From positions 156,591 through 220,590 of the forward strand of contig JAAXGN010000044.1 in NCBI GenBank assembly GCA_012267415.1: a stretch of DNA of 64,000 nucleotides. The letters are read 5' to 3'. This document shows positions 42,145-50,105 of this stretch, piece by piece. Position 1 is the first letter of the stretch, and the number at the start of each line of letters is the position of its first letter. Position numbers and translations under genes: made by a program. The stretch is from Candidatus Poribacteria bacterium (lineage in GTDB: Bacteria > Poribacteria > WGA-4E > WGA-3G). Under the pieces are notes generated by a model that made no database searches, was not told the DNA's origin, and worked only from the letters and a program-made list of their open reading frames with translations.

Positions 42145-42977
42145 ACAGATAGTTTGTAGGCTTCTTTAGCATTCTTCCAGAAATACTTCTCTTTTGCCTC
42201 ATCGCCTTTGGCACTGAAGTAATCATTCACAATCTTTTGGACGACTCTATATTCTGCGAAACGTTCGGACACAGGCCAATTGCTTCCATAGATAAGTCTG
42301 TCTTCACCGAATGCTTTCCATAATACATCAATCGTCGGTCTGTAGAATGCTACATCGTCTGGAGCAGGTTTCTGACCTGTATGCTCTGCTAAACCGGAAA
42401 CCTTACAGTATACATTAGGATAACGTGCAGCTTCTTGAATTGCTGTAATCCAGTCTGAATCTGGAGCGTTACCGTCAACCCGTACACCCGCAATGTGGTT
42501 AATAACAACTTGCATTGTTGGTGTATGTTCAACTAAGGCAGGAACTTGTTTCAACGCATCAGGATTAATCAGAAGGTCTAAAGTCAGTTCTTTATTTGCC
42601 AGTTTCTCAATATTCTTCATGAAACCTGTATCACCGAGTGAATTTAAATGACCACTCCCAATACGGATTCCTCGGAATAAGGGGTTTGCAGAGAACCGAT
42701 TTAGACTTTTTTCAAAGTCATCATCGTAAGGGTTGATATTACCAACAAATCCGACGATGAAATCTTCTTTTGCAGCAAGATCAAGTATCCATTGGTTATC
42801 CTCTATCCAGCGACTTGCTTCAACAACGACAGTCCCTGTTACACCTTCAGAAACAGCAAGTTTCTTGTAGTCTTCTGGCATCACCTTTCGGTATAGAAGA
42901 TCGTCATCTGGATTCGGCCACGGTACACCTTCGGGACGAGTGGGGTCATAGAAATGCGTATGTGTATCAATAATCAT
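42141..42977 (-). CDS. Amidohydrolase 2 family TIM-barrel hydrolase (lactonase-like)
   Basis: ATG 42977 has AGGAG ten bases upstream and gives the proper start MIIDTHTHFYDP; the frame is open six codons further. The 278-residue protein has the HxH metal motif (DTHTHFYD), GTVVVEASRWIEDN, GFVGNINPYD, VINHIAGVR, VYCKVSGLAEHTG and YGSNWPVSERFAEY, the order seen in COG3618 predicted metal-dependent hydrolases such as fuconolactonase relatives. Only 27 bases separate its start from the divergent TPR lipoprotein gene. Confidence 0.9.
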   Translation of the reverse strand: MIIDTHTHFYDPTRPEGVPWPNPDDDLLYRKVMPEDYKKLAVSEGVTGTVVVEASRWIEDNQWILDLAAKEDFIVGFVGNINPYDDDFEKSLNRFSANPLFRGIRIGSGHLNSLGDTGFMKNIEKLANKELTLDLLINPDALKQVPALVEHTPTMQVVINHIAGVRVDGNAPDSDWITAIQEAARYPNVYCKVSGLAEHTGQKPAPDDVAFYRPTIDVLWKAFGEDRLIYGSNWPVSERFAEYRVVQKIVNDYFSAKGDEAKEKYFWKNAKEAYKLSV

Positions 42978-43004
42978 AAAAATAATACTCCTCATTATAT
43001 CTGG

Positions 43005-43835
43005 ATGGCAATATTACGAATATTCTGTCTTTTAATCCTCATACTACTGCAGTTCACGTTAAGCGGATGTCCTTCCCCCGATGAAGCAGAACGCAAACGT
43101 AGAGAACTCCGACGCGAAGCAATGAAACTTGAAATGGGACAAGCACTAAATCCAATTGATCCTCAAGGACACATTGAGTTAGGTAAAACATATCACCAAC
43201 TGGGTGAATTAGAAAAAGCAACACAATCTTTCCAAACAGCAATTTCACTTGACGATAGACACCCACATGCCTATAACAATCTCGGTTTAGTTTACATTGA
43301 CCAGCGATTATTTCTCCTTGCTATAGAGATGTTTATGGCTGCCCTTGAAATAGATCCGCAAAATCCCGCTTTTTACAATAATCTTGGCTTTGCCTATGAT
43401 CTTTCGGATAGATTTCCTGAGGCATTAACTGCATTCCAAAAGGCAATTGAAATCGATCCAGAGTTCATAGACACGTATTACAATCTTGCCGATGCTTATC
43501 TCAACCAAGAACGCTATAATGATGCAATCAAACACTATCAAACAGGTATAGAACTTGATGGTGGTGATGCGACCGTCTATTTTAATTTAGGACTCGCGTA
43601 TGAGAAAACAGCAGATAACCACGCTGCTATAATCGCCTATGAAAAAGGGGTATCTCTGGACCCGGATGAAATAGAGGCGTATTATCGCCTCGCATCTGCT
43701 TATGTGAAAAAAAAGGATTACGTCATGATGAATCGTTATTTAGAGACTTTTCTAAAACGTGCCAAAAGTGTCCCGCGCTTTGAACAACAATATCTTGATG
43801 CGATAAGACTGCAACAACAGTATGCTGATAGATGA
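43005..43835 (+). CDS. TPR-repeat lipoprotein
   Basis: The ATG at 43005 gives MAILRIFCLLILILLQ and a lipobox TLSGC; the 17 codons upstream overlap the divergent gene and have no ribosome site. The 276-residue protein then has six or so TPR units from about residue 47 (HIELGKTYHQLGELEKATQS, YNNLGLVYIDQRLFLLAIEM, FYNNLGFAYDLSDRFPEALT and so on). It is a scaffold protein anchored in a membrane, of unknown partners. Confidence 0.83.
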   Translation: MAILRIFCLLILILLQFTLSGCPSPDEAERKRRELRREAMKLEMGQALNPIDPQGHIELGKTYHQLGELEKATQSFQTAISLDDRHPHAYNNLGLVYIDQRLFLLAIEMFMAALEIDPQNPAFYNNLGFAYDLSDRFPEALTAFQKAIEIDPEFIDTYYNLADAYLNQERYNDAIKHYQTGIELDGGDATVYFNLGLAYEKTADNHAAIIAYEKGVSLDPDEIEAYYRLASAYVKKKDYVMMNRYLETFLKRAKSVPRFEQQYLDAIRLQQQYADR

Positions 43836-43841
43836 TATCTA

Positions 43842-43975
43842 TTAGTCTGTCTACCTTTGAATTACATGTGGGTTCGTTCAATGGCAATTCATTGCCCGTT
43901 CTTCCTTCAAAAACGGGCAATGAATTGCCCTACTACGAATAGGGTTACCTCAATTTTAGACTGGACAGTCCACTA
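43842..43975. mobile_element. B-type element, copy B3
   Basis: The ends are TAGTCTGTCTACCTTTG and ...CTGGACAGTCCACTA, inverse to each other and to B2. The reverse GTAG hairpin at 43912-43936 is intact; the forward one (about 43876-43900) is worn and lacks its GTAG. It fills the 43836-43996 gap. Confidence 0.6.
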
Positions 43976-43996
43976 TGTTACCCTATGTTGACTATT

Positions 43997-45031
43997 TCAC
44001 TTCCCTTCAGCTTCTGTCTTTGTCTGGCAACGGATTGTTAATTTTGGACGGAGACTTTCATCTTGACTCTCTTTAGACGTAAACACTATAGGCGCGATAC
44101 CATCCCGCAGTGCAAACAGATAACCGTAGTTGTAGTCAGGGTTCTTAACCCAGAAGCGAACCGCATCTGTAATTAAATCACTCTTAAATGTATACCGTTT
44201 ACCTTGTTCTTTGATCTTAAATTCCCCGTCAATTCTGTGTGCCACATCCTCAGAACCGTTGTAATCGCTTTCTCTATCGCCATCTATCCCCCTGAGCATA
44301 GCCTGAGCTGGGGATTTGTTCCACGGTAGGTTGCGATGCAGTGGACTGTTGTAAGTCAATTCATTCTCTTGCGCCATATCTGATGTCCCTCTACCTTCCT
44401 TCCAGGGCAGCAATACTCTACGTAGTATTACTATCTGTTCAATTTCAGGATCAGTTTCCTCAACATTTAGACTGATAGAAACATCTAATACCTGTTCAGG
44501 ATCTCTGATACCCATGTCCTCAAATGCATCATATAGATCAAATGCCACAAAGAAAACGCTACCTGTAGGATCGCTTATGAGAGTTGTTTCAGCACCTGCA
44601 TTGTGATTACGGGTTTTCCGATCTTGGTTGACTTTTAAACTGGTATCCTGTAGTCCACCTGAGAATGTAACTAATTCTCCATCTCCAAAGGTAATCTCAT
44701 TTTCTGATGGTAGCCTAAAGTCTATTTTTGTTTGTGTATTTTGAATGGTGAGACTGTAAGACTTATCTGTCGCGAATTGTGAAGTCAATAACATCACACG
44801 ATTCTGTCTACTATCCAATAATGCTAATTCTACCTCAATTTTTGGCGTTATACTATAGATTTCACTGTTTTCTACTTTTTCACCTTCAAGTGCTTTGTCA
44901 AACTGAAGTTGAATAGCAGTTTGTGATAAAGGGACGACTTTAAGTAATTTTGGTGTTTCCTCTTCAGTTTGACTGTCAGAGACATTTAAAAAAAGTAATA
45001 AAATAATTAAAAGTGAAAGGCAAAATTTCAA
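43997..45031 (-). CDS. Secreted DNRLRE-domain protein
   Basis: The chosen start is TTG 45031 with GGAGG six bases upstream, giving the signal peptide MKFCLSLLIILLLFLNVSDS. An in-frame ATG 36 codons earlier lies inside an A-type repeat and is rejected. The 344-residue protein has an N-terminal Ig-like region (KVVPLSQTAIQLQFDKALEG), then a DNRLRE-type beta domain (VFFVAFDLYDAFEDMG, VDISISLNV-like DVSISLN, SKESQDESLRPKLTI at the end). DNRLRE domains are found in surface and disaggregatase-type proteins. Function unknown. Confidence 0.72.
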   Translation of the reverse strand: MKFCLSLLIILLLFLNVSDSQTEEETPKLLKVVPLSQTAIQLQFDKALEGEKVENSEIYSITPKIEVELALLDSRQNRVMLLTSQFATDKSYSLTIQNTQTKIDFRLPSENEITFGDGELVTFSGGLQDTSLKVNQDRKTRNHNAGAETTLISDPTGSVFFVAFDLYDAFEDMGIRDPEQVLDVSISLNVEETDPEIEQIVILRRVLLPWKEGRGTSDMAQENELTYNSPLHRNLPWNKSPAQAMLRGIDGDRESDYNGSEDVAHRIDGEFKIKEQGKRYTFKSDLITDAVRFWVKNPDYNYGYLFALRDGIAPIVFTSKESQDESLRPKLTIRCQTKTEAEGK

Positions 45032-45054
45032 TGTTTTCCTCCAATATTCTAATC

Positions 45055-45171
45055 TATAGTAAAACTTAGAATTATAGATACACTTATCCATCATAAAACT
45101 CCTGTTCGTAGTAGGGCAATTCATTGCCCGTCTTGCCAAGAAGTGACCTATTATTTCTTGGTTTCACTATA
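45055..45171. mobile_element. A-type inverted-repeat element, copy A5, overlapping coding DNA
   Basis: It starts TATAGTAAAACTTAGAATTA and ends in the inverted form of TATAGTGAAACCAAGAAATA. The core is the GTAG hairpin at 45108-45131. The right end supplies the last codons (YSETKK) and the TAA stop of the phosphodiester glycosidase gene; the left end lies in the leader of the DNRLRE gene. Confidence 0.72.
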
Positions 45172-46389
45172 ATCTGCGTCTATTGTAATAAAAACTGCAT
45201 TGAGCACTTCTCGTTCCTTCTGTCCAGAGGGTTTATTCACAACCTTATCATTTACGACAAAAGTACTTGAGGATCCTCCATCAAGATTGATTGCTTCAGT
45301 TGCCCCCAGTTCAATAAGGATACTGGCAAGCTCATAAAGCGTCAGTCCAGTACTGTATTTTGGTTGTCTGCCATCCGCAACAGCTAAATAGAGTGTGTCT
45401 TCATTGTATCCGAGTGCAGTTCGGGGTTCATGGCTTAAGTTTAAGAACTGATTCCGTTTACCAGGGACATGTTTATCCAGATTCTTAATATGCAAATCCA
45501 CAAGTTCTTGATTGATTTTCCCATTCTTCAGAAGACGAATACGACCACCAATCGCATGACGGACATCATTCCACTCTGGTGGGTCCAATGTGACATGGAT
45601 AGTGCCGCTTGCATTCTGTTTAAACTCTGATACTGCAGGTTCTTTTATCTGTGAACTTATCCACAGTATGAGTCCATCATCTGGTATAGAACTGTTGCCA
45701 TTGGTTGAAACAGTGTCCACGTTGTAATTATTAGCATAGAGTGGTGAAATCGGTAGTTTAAGTCCGCTGAGTTCTATCTCTTTTCCCCTGCGACGGTTGG
45801 TGTGTGTCGAATCGCCAAAACGTGGAGTATAAAGTGTTATTTGACACCCATCAAGTCTTCGTTGGTTAATGCATCCAATCGCCAATGAATGGTCACCGAT
45901 CTTTATGGTTGCTTTCATCTTAACGGGGGTACTGATGAATTCTCCAGATTCTGTAACACCGAAACATGCATCGTTATCAGTCGGTTGCGTGATGAGTTCT
46001 CCATCTTGTATGTAGATATTTTCCAAGACTCCACCATATCCCCGCATATCTCCCAGTACACCAAAGCCTCCGTTCACAGCAACAACAACTTTTCGGTCAC
46101 CATGTTGCGTTCTTCGCATTGCCATAGAACGCACTGTCTCTTTACCAAGGACTTCTGAATTCGCAAGAGATACTTCAAACTTTAGTGTTGGTTCATCACG
46201 GGATATTTCTGCAATATAAAGCACACAGGTTTCAAGGTCCCAATCATATCGGTAAATACTTAAACCCGGCGATATATCTGAAAAGAGTTGTGTCTTCTTT
46301 CCAGCAGCATCCGCCCTTTTCTCTATAGAAACGGCAGAAATGTGAAAGAATAAGATTAGAACAGCGCACAGTCGAAGTAAAATTCGCAT
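45151..46389 (-). CDS. Phosphodiester glycosidase (NAGPA-like) family protein
   Basis: The 412-residue protein has a signal peptide ending near KRADAAG. The NAGPA/DUF2233 core shows as AVNGGFGVLGDMRGYGG (about 105-121) and the C-terminal run RTALGYNEDTLYLAVADGRQ, TGLTLYELASILIELGATEA, INLDGGSSSTFVV and REVLNAVFITI. Family members cleave GlcNAc-1-phosphodiesters, including the mammalian uncovering enzyme and bacterial exopolysaccharide glycosidases. The last six residues come from a repeat element. It begins two bases after the folB stop, so the two form an operon. Confidence 0.88.
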   Translation of the reverse strand: MRILLRLCAVLILFFHISAVSIEKRADAAGKKTQLFSDISPGLSIYRYDWDLETCVLYIAEISRDEPTLKFEVSLANSEVLGKETVRSMAMRRTQHGDRKVVVAVNGGFGVLGDMRGYGGVLENIYIQDGELITQPTDNDACFGVTESGEFISTPVKMKATIKIGDHSLAIGCINQRRLDGCQITLYTPRFGDSTHTNRRRGKEIELSGLKLPISPLYANNYNVDTVSTNGNSSIPDDGLILWISSQIKEPAVSEFKQNASGTIHVTLDPPEWNDVRHAIGGRIRLLKNGKINQELVDLHIKNLDKHVPGKRNQFLNLSHEPRTALGYNEDTLYLAVADGRQPKYSTGLTLYELASILIELGATEAINLDGGSSSTFVVNDKVVNKPSGQKEREVLNAVFITIDADYSETKK

Positions 46390-46391
46390 TA

Positions 46392-46751
46392 TTACTCCTT
46401 TTCTCTATAAATTTCAACAGCAAAGTAGGTAATGGGATTATTAATTGGGGGTTTTAGTTTTTTTATAGTGAGGCGGATAGCTTCTATATCAAATCTGTTC
46501 AATATCTCATCTGTCATCTTTTCTGCCAACGCTTCAATTAGTTTAAACTTCTGGCTTGTAGCAATTTCAACAAGCATATTCACAACGCTTTCATAATCAA
46601 TTGTATCTACGAGAGTATCGTATTTTCCTGCCTTCGTTAGGGATAAGTTTAACGTTACATCGACTTCATAGTGACCTCCAATTGTCCTCTCTTCTTCAGT
46701 AACACCGTGATGACCGTGAAATCTTATACCTTTTATGACTAAACTATCCAT
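46392..46751 (-). CDS. folB: Dihydroneopterin aldolase
   Basis: ATG 46751 gives MDSLVIKGIRFHGHHGVTEEE, the normal FolB start; a GTG three codons earlier is less likely. The 119-residue protein has GIRFHGHHGVTEEERTIGGHYEVDV, DTIDYESVV, LIEALAEKMTDEIL with the catalytic Glu region, and IKKLKPPI near the end. It cleaves dihydroneopterin in folate synthesis. It is directly followed by the phosphodiester glycosidase gene with a two-base gap. Confidence 0.93.
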   Translation of the reverse strand: MDSLVIKGIRFHGHHGVTEEERTIGGHYEVDVTLNLSLTKAGKYDTLVDTIDYESVVNMLVEIATSQKFKLIEALAEKMTDEILNRFDIEAIRLTIKKLKPPINNPITYFAVEIYREKE

Positions 46752-46840
46752 CTCTCTCACCGATTTTCATTTCATTTCAACCACCTATATATTTTAGCAG
46801 AAAATCGTGCAAAAATCAATAGGGTGTGTAAAGTTCATTT

Positions 46841-47165
46841 GGGTGTGTAAATATTTTGTCACCATAATCGTCAATCTAAGGAAATAAATCCAATCTATTA
46901 GTGTCCTCAGTCCCGTAGGGACGATATGTTTATAGATCATGATTGAACACACGAGCTTTAGTCCCGTAGGGACGATATGTTTATCCTCTATGCCGTTCCT
47001 ACGGAACTCAAGAGGGCTATCCACATTTTTTCTATAAACATATCGTCCCTACGGGACTGAAAAACATAATATGAAAATGATAGTATATACGAAAGCACCT
47101 AAGTAGGAACAGTAAGACAAGTCAACAAAATCAGCATATTCTTTTGCCAAAAACTTTACACACCC
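46841..47165. mobile_element. E-type element, copy E4
   Basis: This 325 bp element runs from GGGTGTGTAAATATTTTGTC to GCCAAAAACTTTACACACCC. A partial extra left end (GGGTGTGTAAAG) lies at 46822. It contains two forward F-type units (46909-46935, 46960-46985) and one inverted (47032-47058) and is close in sequence to E3. It explains the gene-free stretch 46752-47245. No clear target duplication is left. Confidence 0.7.
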
Positions 47166-47169
47166 AAAT

Positions 47170-47198
47170 TTGACACTATCATGCTATTGTGCTATACT
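47170..47198 (+). promoter_or_regulatory. Sigma-70-type promoter for moaD-moaE
   Basis: TTGACA at 47170-47175 and TATACT at 47193-47198 with a 17-base spacer. The -35 lies four bases after the right end of E4. The start site would be near 47205, about 40 bases before the moaD ATG. Confidence 0.65.
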
Positions 47199-47245
47199 CT
47201 TAGATACTGTGATTATGCCAAATACTAATCCGTAAAGGAGCTCCT

Positions 47246-47500
47246 ATGAAAGTTACTGTAAAATACTTTGCCGTGTGCCATGAGATGTTAGATAGATCTG
47301 AGGAAGAGATGCAACTTCCAGAAGGTGCTACTGTAAGAACAATATTGAAAAGACTTGAGGAAGAATGGCCAGAGATAGCCGAGTTTTACGAAGTGATGCA
47401 GATGTCGGTTAACTGGGAATATGCCACAGAAGACACTGAATTGTCAGAAGGCGATGAAGTAGCGTTGATACCACCCGTCACAGGGGGTAAAAATGTTTAA
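47246..47500 (+). CDS. moaD: Molybdopterin synthase sulfur carrier subunit (MoaD), GG not terminal
   Basis: The 84-residue ubiquitin-fold protein starts behind TAAAGGAG. MKVTVKYFAVCHEMLDRSEEE and LSEGDEVALIPPVTGG are typical. MoaD must end in Gly-Gly, which is thiocarboxylated; here the frame continues Lys-Asn-Val after GG before the TAA. The gene overlaps moaE by eight bases. Either the tail is trimmed or the start of moaE was gained at the cost of the MoaD end. Confidence 0.88.
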   Translation: MKVTVKYFAVCHEMLDRSEEEMQLPEGATVRTILKRLEEEWPEIAEFYEVMQMSVNWEYATEDTELSEGDEVALIPPVTGGKNV

Positions 47501-47930
47501 AATCACTTATGAAATTATAACAGAAGCTCAGGTGCGTGAAGTTGTAGAATCGCCTGAAGCAGGTGCAGTCGTCCTGTTTCTTGGAACAGTACGGAACAAT
47601 ACCGATGGACGGCAAGTCAAACACCTCGAATATGATGCCTATACTCCGATGGCAGAAAGAAAAATGACAGAGATTGGACAAGAGATATTAGAAAAATGGG
47701 GAATCAAACACGTCGCTATAATTCACCGTATCGGGAAACTGGAAATTGGTGAGGTTAGTGTCGCAGTGGGGATCGCCTCCCCACACCGTAAAGATGGTTT
47801 TGAAGCATGTAAATATGCAATGGATCGTCTAAAACAGATTGTGCCAATCTGGAAACGCGAAGTCTGGTTAGATGGTGATGCTGAATGGGTTAAACCGGAT
47901 GCCGTATATTTTGACAGAATTCGTTCATAG
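47493..47930 (+). CDS. moaE: Molybdopterin synthase catalytic subunit
   Basis: The 145-residue protein has AGAVVLFLGTVRNNTDGRQV (about 25-44), LEYDAYTPMAERKM, HRIGKLEIGEVSVAVGIASPHR, a catalytic lysine region (YAMDRLKQIVPIWKREVW) and a final DGDAEWVKPD. It inserts sulfur from MoaD into precursor Z to make molybdopterin. It overlaps moaD, and its 3' end overlaps the convergent argE-like gene by six bases. Confidence 0.95.
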   Translation: MFKITYEIITEAQVREVVESPEAGAVVLFLGTVRNNTDGRQVKHLEYDAYTPMAERKMTEIGQEILEKWGIKHVAIIHRIGKLEIGEVSVAVGIASPHRKDGFEACKYAMDRLKQIVPIWKREVWLDGDAEWVKPDAVYFDRIRS

Positions 47931-49046
47931 ACAGAATCTATCTACGAACTGACCAAAGATATCAACTCCCTTCCCAAACTGATCTATTGCCATCCATTCG
48001 TTGACGGTATGTGCTTGAAGGATACTCCCCGGTCCAATGATAACAGTCTCCATATACTTTGAAAACTCTGCTGCATCTGTACTGTAGGAAACAGTATGCG
48101 GCTCTGAGTCACCCGTAATCTCAAGTGCTGCTCTAATTATTTCAGCATCCGGTTCTGTGCGAACAGGCCCAGCATTGATAAATAGATCAAACGCTAAACC
48201 ATACTTTTCAGCAGCTTCACGGGCACGGTCTATCCACGCCTCTGGATTGTCTCCCGGCATAGGTCGGTAGTTAATATTACAAACACTCTTGGGTGCCGTG
48301 ATATTCGCCGTACATTCTCCATCACTAATCGTTATATTCCAATCTGTATAGGGGGGTGTAAACTCAAAATTGTAATACTTGGTATCTGTTGTTAATTCCT
48401 GATGAATATCGCGCATCTCAGATAGGAAAGGAATCATCTTTAGATTGGCATTGTCACCTTTATCTGTGCTACTATGCGCTGCGCGTCCGTAGGCAGTAAC
48501 AGTAAATCGGACTGCTCCTTTGTGTGCGTAAACGGCTTTTAGTTCTGTAGGTTCTCCAACAACACCGTATTGTGGAAATCCGTGTCTTTGGAACATTTCT
48601 GACTTTTTTACGACTGCCGTTGCACCGAAATAACCAACTTCTTCATCCGCTGTGATGACAACATAGAGTGGCGCGTCAAACTGAGAAGAAGAATATCGTG
48701 AGGTAACCTCAATCATGCAGGCAACACTGCCTTTCATATCGCAGCTGCCCCGTCCATACAACTTACCATCAACAATCCGAGCTTCAAAAGGGTTTTCCTC
48801 CCAACCAATTGCAGGGACAGTGTCAATGTGACCGAGGAGCGCAAGCCCGCGTTGACCTGAATTACCACCTTTCCTGCCGATAAGGTTAACTTTTAACGTG
48901 CCAGCAGGATCCTTATATTCAACTCGTTCTACTTCACAATCTATTGATTCCAGTACATTGGTAAGGTAATCCATTACCGCTACATTGCTCTTAGGACTTA
49001 CTGTATCATACCCTATAAGGGTTCTTGTCAATTCTATTGCATCCAT
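47925..49046 (-). CDS. argE: ArgE-type acetylornithine deacetylase (M20)
   Basis: The 373-residue protein has LLGHIDTVPAIGW, GRGSCDMKGSVACM, ADEEVGYFGA, VGEPTELKAVYAHKG, GRAAHSS and the C-terminal YSTDAAEFSKYM and GPGSILQAHTVNEW, all in the ArgE order. It would release acetate from N-acetylornithine in arginine synthesis, although other N-acetylated substrates are possible. It converges on moaE. Confidence 0.85.
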   Translation of the reverse strand: MDAIELTRTLIGYDTVSPKSNVAVMDYLTNVLESIDCEVERVEYKDPAGTLKVNLIGRKGGNSGQRGLALLGHIDTVPAIGWEENPFEARIVDGKLYGRGSCDMKGSVACMIEVTSRYSSSQFDAPLYVVITADEEVGYFGATAVVKKSEMFQRHGFPQYGVVGEPTELKAVYAHKGAVRFTVTAYGRAAHSSTDKGDNANLKMIPFLSEMRDIHQELTTDTKYYNFEFTPPYTDWNITISDGECTANITAPKSVCNINYRPMPGDNPEAWIDRAREAAEKYGLAFDLFINAGPVRTEPDAEIIRAALEITGDSEPHTVSYSTDAAEFSKYMETVIIGPGSILQAHTVNEWMAIDQFGKGVDIFGQFVDRFCL

Positions 49047-49095
49047 AGTTTAGGTTTTCTTACATCAAATGTTGAGAGGTACCTTTCGTCTATCA

Positions 49096-49234
49096 GGACT
49101 TACGCCCAAAAATAGTAACTGGCTCTTAAAGTCCCCCTGATAAGGGGGATTTAGGGGTTAAATCACTAAAATACCATTAAAATAACGACTTTCTAACCCC
49201 CTAACCCCCTTATCAAGGGGGAATGCGTAAGTCC
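49096..49234. mobile_element. G-type inverted-repeat element
   Basis: Outer ends GGACTTACGC (49096-49105) and GCGTAAGTCC (49225-49234) enclose two inverted copies of a CCCCCTGATAAGGGGG hairpin with a TTAGGGGTT side arm (49133-49159 and about 49196-49221). There is no coding capacity and no GTAG. It lies between the argE-like and LamG genes. Confidence 0.65.
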
Positions 49235-49250
49235 CGGTCTATAATATTGT

Positions 49251-50042
49251 TCACAGAATTTTGAGAGTTGCCCAAGTGATTGTAATGTTATTAGAATTAT
49301 CTTTGACAGACAATCCTTTTGCCCTCATGTTCTGTTTAATTTCTTGTTCACTCAGAAGTTTATCATATACACGCACTTCGTCAATAATCCCGTTTAGATA
49401 ATAACCTAACGTTTCACCTATTATCAAAGGGTGAGTCGAAGCAGCAACGGTCGTTTCTTCCGATACGACCAACTTTCCATCTTGATAGAGAAAAGCTGTT
49501 TCACCATCAGTCGTCATCACGACATGAGACCACTCTCCTTCTATCAGTTCTCCATCCTCATGAAAATCTACCCATTCCCATCCACCTTGAAACTGGTATT
49601 CGGAACTATACCGTAGGACATAACCCGATCCTGTCCACGTTAATGCCTTTATGAGAATACCTTGGTATTTATTGATCTGTGTAATATTGATCCAGAATTC
49701 AATAGAACCGGTGCTGTCTAAACGGAGTGTATCTGTATCAGGGATTTCTAAATAATCATCCACACCATCAAATGCTAATGCTTCTCCAAATCTACCCTTG
49801 GTTATTTTGGGTTCACCGTTAATTTTTCCATCATTGCTTCCCCAGGTATCTTTAACGGTATTGTCTTGAATTGTCTCTCTATTTAGGGACCAATAACTAA
49901 CTAATCCGTCAGTAACGACTTGTGCGTTCAACACATTTCCCGAAACAACTGTGAGTAGGAAAATTGATAGTATAATCGCGTATTGTTGTCCGTAAGGAAA
50001 TTTATAGTAAAACTTAAAATTAATGATACACTTTTCCATCAT
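49251..50042 (-). CDS. Secreted LamG/concanavalin-like lectin domain protein
   Basis: The 263-residue protein contains a signal-like segment (AIILSIFLLTVVSG) and then a LamG-like jelly roll: GLVSYWSLNRETIQDN, FGEALAFDGVDDYLEIPD, SIEFWINI, EWSHVVMTTDGETAFLYQDG and GIIDEVRVYDKLLSEQEI. It probably binds carbohydrate outside the cell. The only plausible ATG (50042 or 50039) lies in the left end of an A-type repeat, so the first residues MMEKCIINFKFYY are repeat-encoded. No native start is visible between that and the signal peptide. Confidence 0.78.
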   Translation of the reverse strand: MMEKCIINFKFYYKFPYGQQYAIILSIFLLTVVSGNVLNAQVVTDGLVSYWSLNRETIQDNTVKDTWGSNDGKINGEPKITKGRFGEALAFDGVDDYLEIPDTDTLRLDSTGSIEFWINITQINKYQGILIKALTWTGSGYVLRYSSEYQFQGGWEWVDFHEDGELIEGEWSHVVMTTDGETAFLYQDGKLVVSEETTVAASTHPLIIGETLGYYLNGIIDEVRVYDKLLSEQEIKQNMRAKGLSVKDNSNNITITWATLKIL

Positions 50043-50104
50043 CAAACATCCGTTCGTAGGGGCTGGGTTTCCCAGACCGCAGCAATTCATTTGCCATGAA
50101 ACAG
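50003..50104. mobile_element. A-type element, copy A6, overlapping a gene start
   Basis: The left end TATAGTAAAACTTAAAATTA and the GTAG hairpin at 50056-50080 are present; the right end is worn or lost before the uvrA stop. It supplies the start codon and first 13 or so codons of the LamG gene on the minus strand. Confidence 0.6.
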
Positions 50105-50105
50105 T

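Noticed and set aside
45032..45139. 36-codon N-terminal extension of the DNRLRE gene with its own AGGAG and ATG
   Set aside because: The extension is A-type repeat sequence and would bury the signal peptide; a TTG with GGAGG at 45031 gives a proper secreted protein.
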